A stretch of 64,000 nucleotides of DNA from Bin87 sp963666865. GTDB lineage: Bacteria > Chloroflexota > Dehalococcoidia > Lucifugimonadales > UBA3495. How positions within the stretch are numbered: position 1 is the first letter of the stretch; each line of letters starts with the position of its first letter. The translations under genes and the position numbers were made by a program. Positions 40,789 to 48,711 of the stretch are shown one piece after another. Location of the stretch: contig OY763072.1 in assembly GCA_963666865.1 (NCBI GenBank), positions 4,030,001 through 4,094,000 on the forward strand, written 5' to 3'. A model generated the notes under the pieces. The model did not search any database, was not told the DNA's origin, and saw only the letters and a program-made list of their open reading frames with translations.

Positions 40789-41238
40789 TTATGAGGTCAG
40801 GCGCTGTGGTTCATCATCGATCTGGTTGATCCGCCGCAGGTGCCGACCGCCCTCAAACTCGGTGGTCAGCCACACGTCCACAATCTCCCGCGCCGTCTCC
40901 CACGACACCAGCCGCTGTCCCATGGACAGAACGTTGGAGTCGTTGTGCTGCCGGCCGTAGCGGGCGGACTCGGCGTTCCAGCATAGGGTGCAGCGCACGC
41001 CCGGTACGCGATTGGCCACTATGGCCTCTCCGTTGCCGGAGCCGCCCAGCACGATGCCCCGGTCAACCTCGCCCCGCGCCACCGCTTCGGCCACCGGGCG
41101 GATCCACTGCGGGTAATCGGTGGCCTCGTCCGAATAGGCCCCGTAGTCAACGGCGTCGTGGCCCAGGTACGCCAGCAACGCCAGCAACTTGCCCTTGTAT
41201 TCAAACCCGGCGTGGTCGGAACCAATCGCAATCTTCAT
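40789..41238 (-). CDS. rpiB: ribose-5-phosphate isomerase B
   Basis: A 149-residue RpiB/LacAB-fold protein: MKIAIGSDHAGFEYKGKLLALL, VDYGAYSDEATDYPQW, GIVLGGSGNGEAIVANRVPGVRCTLCW with the active-site Cys, and NDSNVLSMGQRLVS. It interconverts ribose 5-phosphate and ribulose 5-phosphate. ATG 41238 fits the family N-terminus. Divergent from an alcohol dehydrogenase gene over a shared palindrome. Confidence 0.92.
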   Translation of the reverse strand: MKIAIGSDHAGFEYKGKLLALLAYLGHDAVDYGAYSDEATDYPQWIRPVAEAVARGEVDRGIVLGGSGNGEAIVANRVPGVRCTLCWNAESARYGRQHNDSNVLSMGQRLVSWETAREIVDVWLTTEFEGGRHLRRINQIDDEPQRLTS

Positions 41239-41273
41239 AACTATCCCGCTCCGGTGGTGCCTGATACGCCGCC

Positions 41274-41308
41274 ATCCTAGCACAACCGTATCGGGTTTGT
41301 GCTAGGAT
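41274..41308. promoter_or_regulatory. 12-bp-arm palindrome between rpiB and the alcohol dehydrogenase
   Basis: ATCCTAGCACAA (41274-41285) and TTGTGCTAGGAT (41297-41308), 11-bp gap. Each strand therefore carries the same TTGTGCTAGGAT, an extended -10-like element (TGcTAGGAT), giving mirrored divergent promoters or one operator for both genes. Confidence 0.65.
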
Positions 41309-41348
41309 ACCGCCAATCGGCAATGTCGCCAAACTGGAGGGAAATACC

Positions 41349-42455
41349 ATGAAAGGACGCATTGTTGTCGTAAAAGAGTACGGCCAGCCCTTTGAAATCG
41401 AGGAATACGACGTGCCGGAACCCGAACCGGGGGCAGTGTTGCTCCGCATGACCCAGGCCGGCATCTGCGGCTCCGACCTGCACACCTGGCGCGGCGACCA
41501 GACCCAGGAGCACAATCCGCTGCCACCCACCGGCCGCGTCATGGGACACGAAGGCACCGGTGTCATCGAATACCTCGGCGACGGCATCACCACCGACTAC
41601 TGGGGTACTGACGTGAACGAAGGCGACCGCGTGGTGTACGCCGCCGTGTTCCCCTGCTACCACTGCCATATGTGCCTGCGGGGCGCGACCAACTGGTGCG
41701 CCAACCGCCAGTATCCCGCCGCCGGCAACTGGCCCTACTTCACCGGCACCTACGGCGACTTCCTCTACCTGCCGCCGCGTCATCCCTTCTTCCGCGTCCC
41801 CGACGAACTGCCCGACAACCTCCTTGGCCCGGTCAACTGCGCCATGGGCACCGTGACCACCGGCCTGGAGCGGGCCAACATGAGCCATGGCCAATCCGTC
41901 GTCATCATCGGCGCCGGCGGCCTCGGTCTCCACGCCACCGCCATGGCCAAGGAGCGCGGCGCCGACCGCGTCATCGTCCTGGACCGCCTGGAGAACCGCC
42001 TCCAACTGGCCGAGGAATTCGGCGCCGACCACACCATCAACGTCGAGGAATTCAACACCCCCGAAACCCGCGTCCGCCGCGTCCGTGAGCTGACCCGGGG
42101 CCGCGGCGCCGACGTGGTGATGGAGCTGGTGGGCCGCGCCGACCTGCTCCGGGAAGGCATCGATATGCTCTCCAACGGCGGCACCTTCGTCGAAATCGGC
42201 GACATCGTGCGCGGTCAGGAGGTATCCATCGACCCGTCCAAGCTGCTCCAGGGCAAGAACATCGTCGGCAGCCTGATGTATCGTCCGGCCCTGCTGCCCG
42301 AGCTGCTGGACTTCCTCGTCCGCAACCAGGACCGGCTCCCCTTCAACAAGCTGGTCTCCCACACCTTCCCCCTGGCCGAAGTCAACGAAGCCTTCGCCGC
42401 CGCCGAGTGGAGCCAACGCCAGACGGAGATCACACGGGCGATGCTGGTGCCGTAA
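41349..42455 (+). CDS. zinc-dependent alcohol dehydrogenase (MDR superfamily)
   Basis: A 368-residue medium-chain dehydrogenase: GICGSDLHTW (catalytic zinc Cys), GHEGTGVIEYLG, structural zinc cysteines in FPCYHCHMCLRGATNWC, and the Rossmann motif VVIIGAGGLGLHATAM. It oxidises an alcohol or polyol with NAD(P). The substrate is unclear; nearest named types are threonine/sorbitol dehydrogenases. Shares a mirrored promoter region with rpiB. CTGGAGGG precedes the ATG. Confidence 0.92.
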   Translation: MKGRIVVVKEYGQPFEIEEYDVPEPEPGAVLLRMTQAGICGSDLHTWRGDQTQEHNPLPPTGRVMGHEGTGVIEYLGDGITTDYWGTDVNEGDRVVYAAVFPCYHCHMCLRGATNWCANRQYPAAGNWPYFTGTYGDFLYLPPRHPFFRVPDELPDNLLGPVNCAMGTVTTGLERANMSHGQSVVIIGAGGLGLHATAMAKERGADRVIVLDRLENRLQLAEEFGADHTINVEEFNTPETRVRRVRELTRGRGADVVMELVGRADLLREGIDMLSNGGTFVEIGDIVRGQEVSIDPSKLLQGKNIVGSLMYRPALLPELLDFLVRNQDRLPFNKLVSHTFPLAEVNEAFAAAEWSQRQTEITRAMLVP

Positions 42456-42530
42456 CCAACCGTGCCGGCCTAACTGCAGAAACCGGTTGGAGCGAAATCA
42501 TCGCTCGCTCCAACCGGATGGAGAACCTAA

Positions 42531-43181
42531 ATGACTGCCCAAAACCAGTGCCAGTTCTGGGATTGCAACGAAACTATCCGCAGGGACCACTACCTCTGTC
42601 TCAACCATTACACGAGGGCCCAAGCGGGCAACATCGATAAGTGCCCGTCCTGCGGAAGGTACAAGGATGCCGAATACGATGTTTGCCTCGCCTGTTATCG
42701 GCACACGGCAAGTGCCTGGGCGACCACTCGCGCTCAAACAGCGGAGCGGGGCAACCGTGAGTTCTCGGCGGACAGGGACGCCGACCGGTTTTTCGTGTAT
42801 GTCCTCTTGCTGAACGACGGTACGTACTATCCGGGGCAAACTCGCGAAATCCTTGAACGGTTACACGAACATCGAAACAATCAAACCCTCAGCACTAGGG
42901 GCAAGCAACCCAAGTTGCAGTGGTTCACCACGGTTCCAACACGCCGCGAAGCAATAGACTTGGAGGCGAAACTGCAACAACTCAACTCCAGCCCTGCCGG
43001 CCGCCGGCAAATAGGCCGATTGATTATTGACTTTAAGAAACTGGTTGACGAGTTGGATTACGAACCCCATAACTCAGGAGCGCAAAGCACCGTTCAGGAA
43101 CGGCGAATGCCCTACGGTGGGGTAACGACGCCGTCCGCTCAGCGCCGTGGGTTTTTTGACCGGCTACGGATCCGAAACTAA
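42531..43181 (+). CDS. GIY-YIG nuclease-domain protein with N-terminal zinc ribbons
   Basis: A 216-residue protein. Residues 5-60 contain three Cys clusters (CQFWDC, CLNHY, CPSCGRYKDAEYDVCLACYRH) of treble-clef/zinc-ribbon type; residues 85-175 are a GIY-YIG domain (FFVYVLLLNDGTYYPGQTREILERLHEH). The usual GIY/YIG triads are varied (VYV...YYPG). Probably binds and may cut DNA. Role unknown. Confidence 0.75.
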   Translation: MTAQNQCQFWDCNETIRRDHYLCLNHYTRAQAGNIDKCPSCGRYKDAEYDVCLACYRHTASAWATTRAQTAERGNREFSADRDADRFFVYVLLLNDGTYYPGQTREILERLHEHRNNQTLSTRGKQPKLQWFTTVPTRREAIDLEAKLQQLNSSPAGRRQIGRLIIDFKKLVDELDYEPHNSGAQSTVQERRMPYGGVTTPSAQRRGFFDRLRIRN

Positions 43182-43229
43182 TAGCGACTAGGCACCTATC
43201 TGACCACCATTTCACTCGGAAACTATGCC

Positions 43230-43580
43230 ATGATTAACGAGCAAAAGCCGCGTTTCAAGAATGGGATGCCTCCTTTCCATCCCGGCGAATTCCTGGCCGA
43301 CGATCTTGACGCATTGCAGATGTCCCCGGCAGAGTTTGACGTTGCCTTGGGCGTACCTCCTGGCACCACGGCGTTGCTTCTGGATGGCTGCATTGACATC
43401 ACCCCCGAACTGGCCTTGCGCTTTTCTCGCTACTTTGGTGGAGGAGCGGAGTTGTGGCTGAGCTTGCAGGCCGGCTACGATGTTAAAGTCTATGCCCGTA
43501 AGCACGGCCCGTCCATCGTTGCGCAGGTCGCGCCGATGCCCGGCGAAGGCGGCAATTCGTATTTCATATGGGGGGAGTGA
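43230..43580 (+). CDS. HigA-type antitoxin, copy 1
   Basis: A 116-residue XRE-type HigA: PPFHPGEFLADDLDALQMSPAEFDVALG, then ITPELALRFSRYFGGGAELWLSLQAGYDV. HPGE and the FW(L)xLQAxYD-type tail are the family marks. It lies 21 bp before a HigB toxin; a second HigA follows the toxin. The longer C-terminal tail is unusual. Confidence 0.8.
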   Translation: MINEQKPRFKNGMPPFHPGEFLADDLDALQMSPAEFDVALGVPPGTTALLLDGCIDITPELALRFSRYFGGGAELWLSLQAGYDVKVYARKHGPSIVAQVAPMPGEGGNSYFIWGE

Positions 43581-43601
43581 ACCGCTCAAGACGGCTGATT
43601 G

Positions 43602-43883
43602 ATGATTCAAGGATTCCGAGACCGGGATACCGAGCGAGCGTTTTACGGTCAATTTGTGCCGGCCTTCCAAGGATTTGCCGCATCGGCGCAGCGTCGGCTG
43701 GATATATTGAATAGAGCGAACTCTCTTGCAGAATTAAACGTTTCTAACGGCAACCGCCTGGAATCTCTTGTCGGTGACCGCGTCGGCCAATACAGCATCC
43801 GCATCAACCACCAGTGGCGCATCTGCTTTCGCTGGGCGAATGACGGCCCTCACGACGTTGAAATCGTAAACTACCATTGTTAA
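43602..43883 (+). CDS. higB: HigB/RelE-type mRNA interferase toxin
   Basis: A 93-residue toxin: MIQGFRDRDTERAFYGQF, LNRANSLAELNVSNGNRLESLVGDRVGQYSIRINHQWRICFRW (in parts: RVGQYSIRI, WRICFRW), NYHC at the end. This matches HigB (RelE superfamily), which cuts ribosome-bound mRNA. The start ATG 43602 follows a TTG at 43599 that is a less likely start. Confidence 0.9.
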   Translation: MIQGFRDRDTERAFYGQFVPAFQGFAASAQRRLDILNRANSLAELNVSNGNRLESLVGDRVGQYSIRINHQWRICFRWANDGPHDVEIVNYHC

Positions 43884-43893
43884 AGGAGAGGCT

Positions 43894-44244
43894 ATGAGCA
43901 GCGGAGATACGGCCCCGGCGCATCCGGGCAAAGTGCTGGCCGATGAGTTGGCGGAACTCGCTATGTCCCACGCCGATTTTGCCGCCGCGCTGTCCATTCC
44001 CGTAGCTACTGCCGAAGCTCTGCTGGCCCAACGTATCGACATAACCCCGGAATTAGTGTTGCGCATTTCCCACTACTTCGGCACCACGGCCAGGTTTTGG
44101 ACTGATTTGCAGAACGCTTACGACCTGCACGTTGCCAAGCGCAAACACGGCGCAGCCATCGCCTCCCAAATCAAACCTCTTCCCACCAGACCCATCCCAA
44201 TCGCCGGTGAACCTGATCCGGCGCCAACCCCAGGTAACTACTGA
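43894..44244 (+). CDS. higA: HigA-type antitoxin, copy 2
   Basis: A 116-residue HigA: PAHPGKVLADELAELAMSHADFAAAL, ITPELVLRISHYFGTTARFWTDLQNAYDLHVA. It follows HigB by 10 bp with GGAGAGG upstream, the usual HigB-HigA order, so it is the likely true partner. Copy 1 upstream shares about half of its residues. Confidence 0.88.
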   Translation: MSSGDTAPAHPGKVLADELAELAMSHADFAAALSIPVATAEALLAQRIDITPELVLRISHYFGTTARFWTDLQNAYDLHVAKRKHGAAIASQIKPLPTRPIPIAGEPDPAPTPGNY

Positions 44245-44276
44245 TGCGTGAATTGAAAACTAAACCCCAGCACACC

Positions 44277-44357
44277 ATCGTCATTCCTGCGAAAGCAGGA
44301 ATCCAGAGTTCGCCGCTGCGAAGACGTTCTGGATTCCCGCTTGCGCGGGAATGACGG
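44277..44357. repeat. CGTCATTCC palindromic repeat copy with loop
   Basis: CGTCATTCCTGCGAAAGCAGGAATCC-type left arm and GGATTCCCGCTTGCGCGGGAATGACG right arm about 25 bp apart; a long-armed palindrome between higA and the LLM gene. Confidence 0.85.
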
Positions 44358-44419
44358 GGTTGTTTAGCTAATCGCTCACGCATCAATAATCAACCGACCC
44401 AACCAAAAGGAGACCACCA

Positions 44420-45490
44420 ATGAAATTCGGATTGATGTACGAAATCCAGGTTCCCGAACCCCACTACCCCGGCATCGAAGCCGAGCGTTACAAGCAGGTC
44501 ATGGCCCAGGTGGAGTTGGCCGACGACGTTGGCTTTGACTACTTCTGGACGGTGGAGCACCACTTCCTGCGGGAGTTCTCCCACTGCTCTGCCCCCGAAG
44601 TGCTCTACGGCGCCATCTCCCAGCGCACCAAGCGCATCCGCATCGGCCACGCCGTTGCCCTGCTGCCCGGCGCCTACAACCACCCCGTCCGCGTCGCCGA
44701 GCGCGCCGCCGTGCTGGACATCGTCAGCGACGGCCGCATGGACCTGGGCACGGGCCGCTCCACCACGCTTATCGAGATGGACGGCTTCGAGGTTGACCCG
44801 GAGACCACCAAATCCCAGTGGCGCGAGGCCATCGGCATGATCCCCCGTATGTGGACCGAAGACCCCTTCTCCCATGCCGGCGAGTTCTACAACATCCCGC
44901 CGCGCTCGGTAATCCCCAAGCCGGTGCAGGACCCGCACCCACCCCTGTGGATGGCGTGCAGTCAGCCCACTTCCTTCGGCGAGGCCGGCGAGTTGGGCGT
45001 GGGCGTCCTCTGCTTCAACCTGGGCGGCCACGAGCAACTGGTGGAACGGGTGGGGATTTATCGCGAGGCCGTCAAGAACGCCCAGCCCATCGGTCGCACC
45101 GTCAACGACAACATCGCCGCCCTGTGCATGGTCCACGTCGCCGAGACCGACGAGGAAGCCTACGCATCCGCCGCCCGCGAGGGCGAGTGGTTCGTCGGCA
45201 AGGCCGAGGAACTCTACGCTCCCTGGGCCGGCCGCAACGTGCCGCAGAGCTATCAATTCGCCGTCAACGCCGTCCAGGAAGAGCGCGTGGACAAGACCGC
45301 CGACGACCACCTCGCCTCCGGCGCTTTCGCCATGGGCACGCCGGAAACGGTCATCAAGACCATCGAAAAGTACCAGGAAGCCGGCGTTGACCAACTCCTC
45401 TGCTTCATGCAGATGGGCAACCTCCCCCACAGCAAGATCATGAATAGCATCCGCCTCTTCGGGAAGTACGTAATACCCCACTTCCTGTAG
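44420..45490 (+). CDS. LLM-class flavin-dependent oxidoreductase
   Basis: A 356-residue luciferase-like monooxygenase: MKFGLMYEIQVPEPHYPG, DYFWTVEHHFLREF, HAVALLPGAYNHPVRVAERAAVLD, SDGRMDLGTGRSTT, MACSQPTSFGEAGELGVG. Members use reduced FMN or F420 to oxidise ketones, alkanes or sulfonates; substrate unknown. GGAGA lies before the ATG. Confidence 0.92.
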   Translation: MKFGLMYEIQVPEPHYPGIEAERYKQVMAQVELADDVGFDYFWTVEHHFLREFSHCSAPEVLYGAISQRTKRIRIGHAVALLPGAYNHPVRVAERAAVLDIVSDGRMDLGTGRSTTLIEMDGFEVDPETTKSQWREAIGMIPRMWTEDPFSHAGEFYNIPPRSVIPKPVQDPHPPLWMACSQPTSFGEAGELGVGVLCFNLGGHEQLVERVGIYREAVKNAQPIGRTVNDNIAALCMVHVAETDEEAYASAAREGEWFVGKAEELYAPWAGRNVPQSYQFAVNAVQEERVDKTADDHLASGAFAMGTPETVIKTIEKYQEAGVDQLLCFMQMGNLPHSKIMNSIRLFGKYVIPHFL

Positions 45491-45503
45491 GCCGCCCCAT
45501 TCT

Positions 45504-45531
45504 CGTCATTCCGGCGAAAGCCGGAATCCAG
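45504..45531. repeat. CGTCATTCC repeat, short copy
   Basis: CGTCATTCCGGCGAAAGCCGGAATCCAGA-type single hairpin after the LLM gene. Confidence 0.85.
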
Positions 45532-45562
45532 ACCCCTCTCCCAAGCCATTTTGCGACCAAGC

Positions 45563-45591
45563 GTAGGGGCGGGTTTGAAACCCGCCCCTAC
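45563..45591. repeat. GTAGGGGCG palindromic repeat, copy 3
   Basis: GTAGGGGCGGGTTT ... AAACCCGCCCCTAC, between convergent genes. Confidence 0.85.
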
Positions 45592-45616
45592 GTTGTTTTG
45601 ACGTTGCTGGGAAGTG

Positions 45617-45919
45617 TCAGTCCGACGACGGCAGTTGCTTGGCCTCCTGCAACTCCATCGGCTCCCCGTTGAGCCGCAGGTCGCACTTGCCCGCCTTGGT
45701 AATGAGCACCGACACGCTGCCATCGGCTGAGGTGAGCCGCTTGCCCATGGTAACCTCCGGCGCGTCGTCCGCCGAAGTCACCCCGCCGAAATCCACGTTA
45801 GGACCTTTGACTTGCAGCAGGATTTCGCCGTCGGTCAGATCCCCCTCGCCGCTGGCCTTGCTGACGATCATCTCAGCCCCGCCAGGTCCGACGTAACGCT
45901 GTCCAGTCTTCAAATTCAT
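45617..45919 (-). CDS. small protein downstream of cysK, unrecognised
   Basis: A 100-residue beta-rich protein: LKTGQRYVGPGGAEMIVSK, GEILLQVKGPNVDFGG, DGSVSVLITKAGKCDLRLNG. No family recognised. It ends the minus-strand run rrf2-moeB-cysK and so may act in sulfur handling. It has no C-terminal GlyGly, so it is not a ThiS/CysO-type carrier. Confidence 0.65.
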   Translation of the reverse strand: MNLKTGQRYVGPGGAEMIVSKASGEGDLTDGEILLQVKGPNVDFGGVTSADDAPEVTMGKRLTSADGSVSVLITKAGKCDLRLNGEPMELQEAKQLPSSD

Positions 45920-45960
45920 CGCTGGAAATACCTCTCACTTTCGCATTTGTACAGAAAGAA

Positions 45961-46911
45961 TCACCACCAGATTTTGCCCTGCGCCTCTTTCGCCAACGTC
46001 TCGTAATCCTTCGTCCACAGCTGGCTGCTCAGGTACTTCCAGCCGCCATCGGCCAGGAGACACACCATGTTGCCGCCTTCCATACGCTCGGCCTGCTTCA
46101 ACGCGCCGGCGATCACCGAACCCGAAGAGATACCGGCGAAGATGCCTTCCTTGTCCATCAGTTCCTTGGTCATGTAGAAAGAATCGAAGCTATTCACCAG
46201 CAGGCGGTTGTCCAGCAGGTTGATATCCAGGATCGGAGGGATGAAGCCGTCTTCCAGCCGGCGCAGGCCGGAGATGAAGTCGTCCGGTTCCGGTGCAACG
46301 GCGATGATCTTGATGTCGCTGCGGTGTTCCTTGAGCCGCCGGGCGTTGCCCATGAGCGTCCCGCCGGTGCCCAAACCGGCCACGAACACGTCAACGTCGG
46401 GCAGATCTTCCACGATCTCCTGGCCGGTGCCCTCGTAATGGGCTTCGGGATTGCCTTCGTTGCCGTACTGGTAGAGCATCAGGTAGTCGTGGGGGTTTTT
46501 CTCCACCATCTCCTGGGCCACCACCACGCTGCCGTTGGTGCCCAGCGCACCGTCGGAATAGACGATCTCGGCGCCGTAGGCTTCCAGCAACTGGGTGCGT
46601 TCCACCGACACGTTCTCGGGCATCACCACCTTGACCTTGTAGCCCTTCAGCCGCCCGATCATCGCCAGGGAGATGCCGGTGTTGCCCGAAGTCGGCTCCA
46701 GGATGGTACGGTTGGGCGAAATCTCGCCGTCGGCTTCGGCCCGCTCGATCATTTTCAGGCCGATGCGATCCTTGACGCTGCCGGTTGGGTTCTGCCCCTC
46801 CAACTTGGCGTAGATGCGCACGTCGGGATTGGGGCTGATGTTTTGTAACTCCACCAAAGGCGTGTTGCCAATGGTGCCGAGCAGCCCTTTGTGTACGTTT
46901 TTGGTGCCCAT
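45961..46911 (-). CDS. cysK: cysteine synthase family (O-acetylserine or O-phosphoserine sulfhydrylase)
   Basis: A 316-residue PLP enzyme: GNTPLVELQNISPN, AKLEGQNPTGSVKDRIGLKMI (PLP lysine in SVKDR), TSGNTGISLAMI, GTGGTLMGNARRLKE, FAGISSGSVIAGALKQ. It makes cysteine from an activated serine and sulfide. The adjacent MoeB-like gene hints at a carrier-protein sulfur route as in CysM/CysO systems, but no CysO is seen. Confidence 0.92.
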   Translation of the reverse strand: MGTKNVHKGLLGTIGNTPLVELQNISPNPDVRIYAKLEGQNPTGSVKDRIGLKMIERAEADGEISPNRTILEPTSGNTGISLAMIGRLKGYKVKVVMPENVSVERTQLLEAYGAEIVYSDGALGTNGSVVVAQEMVEKNPHDYLMLYQYGNEGNPEAHYEGTGQEIVEDLPDVDVFVAGLGTGGTLMGNARRLKEHRSDIKIIAVAPEPDDFISGLRRLEDGFIPPILDINLLDNRLLVNSFDSFYMTKELMDKEGIFAGISSGSVIAGALKQAERMEGGNMVCLLADGGWKYLSSQLWTKDYETLAKEAQGKIWW

Positions 46912-46939
46912 GGCAGGCCCTTCGGGTCCGGGGTGGGTC

Positions 46940-47788
46940 TTACACGGCGCCGGCGGCCATGGCGACCGGCTCCGGAGCCTCCGCCACGCCGCAGAACACC
47001 TCGTAATCGATGAGTTTCCTCACGGTGGGATTGTCGCCGCACAGCGGGCAGGCCGGATTGCGCCGCAGCCGCACCTCCCGGAACTGCATACTCAGCGCGT
47101 CGATCACCAGCAGGCGCGAGGAAAGGCCCTCGCCGATGCCCAGGATGTGCTTTAGTGCTTCCGTGGCCTGGATGGAACCCACCAGGCCGGTCAGCGCGCC
47201 CAGCACGCCGGCCTCGGCGCAATTGGGCACCATGCCGGGAGGAGGCGGCGCCGGGAAGAGGCAGCGGTAGCAGCCTTGCCCGGGCAGGAACACCGTGGCC
47301 TGGCCGTCGAAAATCAGAATGCTGCCGTCAATCAACGGCTTGTTCAGCAGGTAGCAGGCGTCGTTCACCAGGTATCGAGTGGCAAAGTTGTCAGCGCCGT
47401 TGATGACGATGTCGTACTGGTCGATGATGTCGAAGGCGTTCTCGGAAGTCAGCCAGGTTTCGTGCAGCACCACGTTCACTTCGGGGTTGTAGGACTTGAT
47501 GTTGTCCAGCGCCGACTGAACCTTGGGGCGTCCCACGTCGGGGGTGTGGTGCAGGATCTGGCGTTGCAGGTTGGACAACTCCACCACGTCAAAGTCAACG
47601 ATGCCCAGCTTGCCCACGCCGGCCAGGGCCAAATAGACTGCCGAGGGAGAACCCAGGCCGCCGGCCCCGATTATGAGCGCGCTGGCCTCCATCATCTTGC
47701 GCTGGCCGGCGCTGCCGACATCCTGCATGATGATGTGGCGACTATAGCGTTTTACCTGGTCGGGGGTCAGGCGAAGGGGCTGGACCAT
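46940..47788 (-). CDS. MoeB/ThiF/HesA family adenylyltransferase
   Basis: A 282-residue E1-like protein: RYSRHIIMQDVGSAGQRKMMEASALIIGAGGLGSPSAVYLALAGVGKLGIVDFD (in parts: GAGGLGSPSAVYL), NLQRQILH, DNFATRYLVNDAC and a zinc site CYRCLFP...CPLCGD. It adenylates the C-terminus of a ubiquitin-like sulfur carrier. AGGGAGG precedes its ATG. Directly upstream lies a long leader with hairpins; cysK follows 28 bp later. Confidence 0.9.
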   Translation of the reverse strand: MVQPLRLTPDQVKRYSRHIIMQDVGSAGQRKMMEASALIIGAGGLGSPSAVYLALAGVGKLGIVDFDVVELSNLQRQILHHTPDVGRPKVQSALDNIKSYNPEVNVVLHETWLTSENAFDIIDQYDIVINGADNFATRYLVNDACYLLNKPLIDGSILIFDGQATVFLPGQGCYRCLFPAPPPPGMVPNCAEAGVLGALTGLVGSIQATEALKHILGIGEGLSSRLLVIDALSMQFREVRLRRNPACPLCGDNPTVRKLIDYEVFCGVAEAPEPVAMAAGAV

Positions 47789-47827
47789 TTCCGATTCCTC
47801 CCTTGATGTCGGTTCCTGGTTACAACG

Positions 47828-47876
47828 AAAAACCTGCGTCCTCGACCGTCAGGCGACGGTTTCCGGCGGGCGCAGG
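47828..47876 (-). terminator. terminator/attenuator in the moeB leader
   Basis: On the minus strand CCTGCG ... ACCGTC-GCCT-GACGGT ... CGCAGG is followed by TTTTT. It lies between the promoter at 47,966-47,995 and the moeB start, so it could attenuate the operon, or end rrf2 transcription. Confidence 0.65.
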
Positions 47877-47896
47877 CGCGGCTCATATCGCAAACC

Positions 47897-47922
47897 GCCT
47901 GCCCCTATGTGCTGGGACAGGC
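47897..47922 (-). other. second leader hairpin
   Basis: On the minus strand GCCTGTCCC-AGCACATA-GGGGCAGGC (one G-T pair), 9-bp stem with an 8-nt loop, upstream of the attenuator. Confidence 0.65.
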
Positions 47923-47965
47923 GCAGAGATAACGTGGCAGTTGCGTGGACAGCATTGCGTCGCAA

Positions 47966-47995
47966 AGTGTATCGCCGGGCCGGAAATCTTGTCAA
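47966..47995 (-). promoter_or_regulatory. promoter of the moeB-cysK operon
   Basis: Minus-strand TTGACA (47995-47990), 18-nt spacer, TACACT (47971-47966). The predicted leader to the moeB start is about 170 nt. Confidence 0.55.
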
Positions 47996-48012
47996 GGGAC
48001 TGGCTAACTGCG

Positions 48013-48483
48013 CTAGGCCGAGCCGGCGGGAACCGGGTCCGGCAACGCCTCCCGATGGTCTCCTGCCGCGATCAGCGCGCTCTGCCGCTCGGCAAGGTGG
48101 GCCAGGGTAGTCGCTTCCAGCACCTGTTGGATGGATTCCTCCACCGATTGCCAGATTTCCTTCTGGGCGCACGAATCGGCGAACATGCAGTCCGTGGGCA
48201 GAGTGAGGCAGTCCAACGGAGAGGAATTTCCGTCCAGTTCCTGCATGATGTCGTACAGGTTGACCGTCTGTGGAGGTCGAGCCAGCAGGTGACCGCCCTG
48301 GGGACCGCGCCGGCTGTGCACGAATCCACTCTTGTTGAGGGTGGACATCAGCCGTTCCAGGTAGGGTTCGGGGATGCCCTGGCGATACGCGATGGCCGCT
48401 GTCTGCACCGGGCCGTCGCCATAGCGCATGGCCAACTCAACCAACGCCCGCACGCCATAGTCAACTCGCATCGGGACGCGCAA
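48013..48483 (-). CDS. Rrf2 family transcriptional regulator
   Basis: A 156-residue Rrf2 protein: RVDYGVRALVELAMRYGDG, QGIPEPYLERLMSTLNKSGFVHSRRGPQGGHLLARP (in parts: GIPEPYLERLM, RRGPQGGHLLARP), and three cysteines (DCLTLPTDCMFADSC) that could bind an Fe-S cluster as in IscR/NsrR. The start is TTG 48483, six bases after GGAGGT; an ATG at 48471 lacks that spacing. It likely controls the downstream cysteine/sulfur genes. Confidence 0.9.
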   Translation of the reverse strand: MRVPMRVDYGVRALVELAMRYGDGPVQTAAIAYRQGIPEPYLERLMSTLNKSGFVHSRRGPQGGHLLARPPQTVNLYDIMQELDGNSSPLDCLTLPTDCMFADSCAQKEIWQSVEESIQQVLEATTLAHLAERQSALIAAGDHREALPDPVPAGSA

Positions 48484-48552
48484 AACGACACCTCCGTTAT
48501 TCTCGGATTATAACCAATCGGAGGCGCGTATGCCAACCTTATCAACTCTCTA

Positions 48553-48711
48553 AGGTTGTGCAAAACCCGCCTGCCCTTAAACCGTCACTCCAGCGATATA
48601 AATCGTCATTCCGGCGATAGAAATCGTCATTCCGGCGAAAGCCGGAATCCAGTGGCGTTTTCTGGACTCCGGCTTTCGCCGGAGTGACGGACTTGCGTTT
48701 TGCACAGCCCT
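48553..48711. repeat. MITE-like palindrome with CGTCATTCC cores
   Basis: Outer inverted ends GGTTGTGCAAAAC and GTTTTGCACAGCCC enclose three CGTCATTCC/CGTCACTCC units and a full palindrome (CGTCATTCCGGCGAAAGCCGG ... CCGGCTTTCGCCGGAGTGACG, in parts). The ends differ from those at 38.1 kb. Confidence 0.75.
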
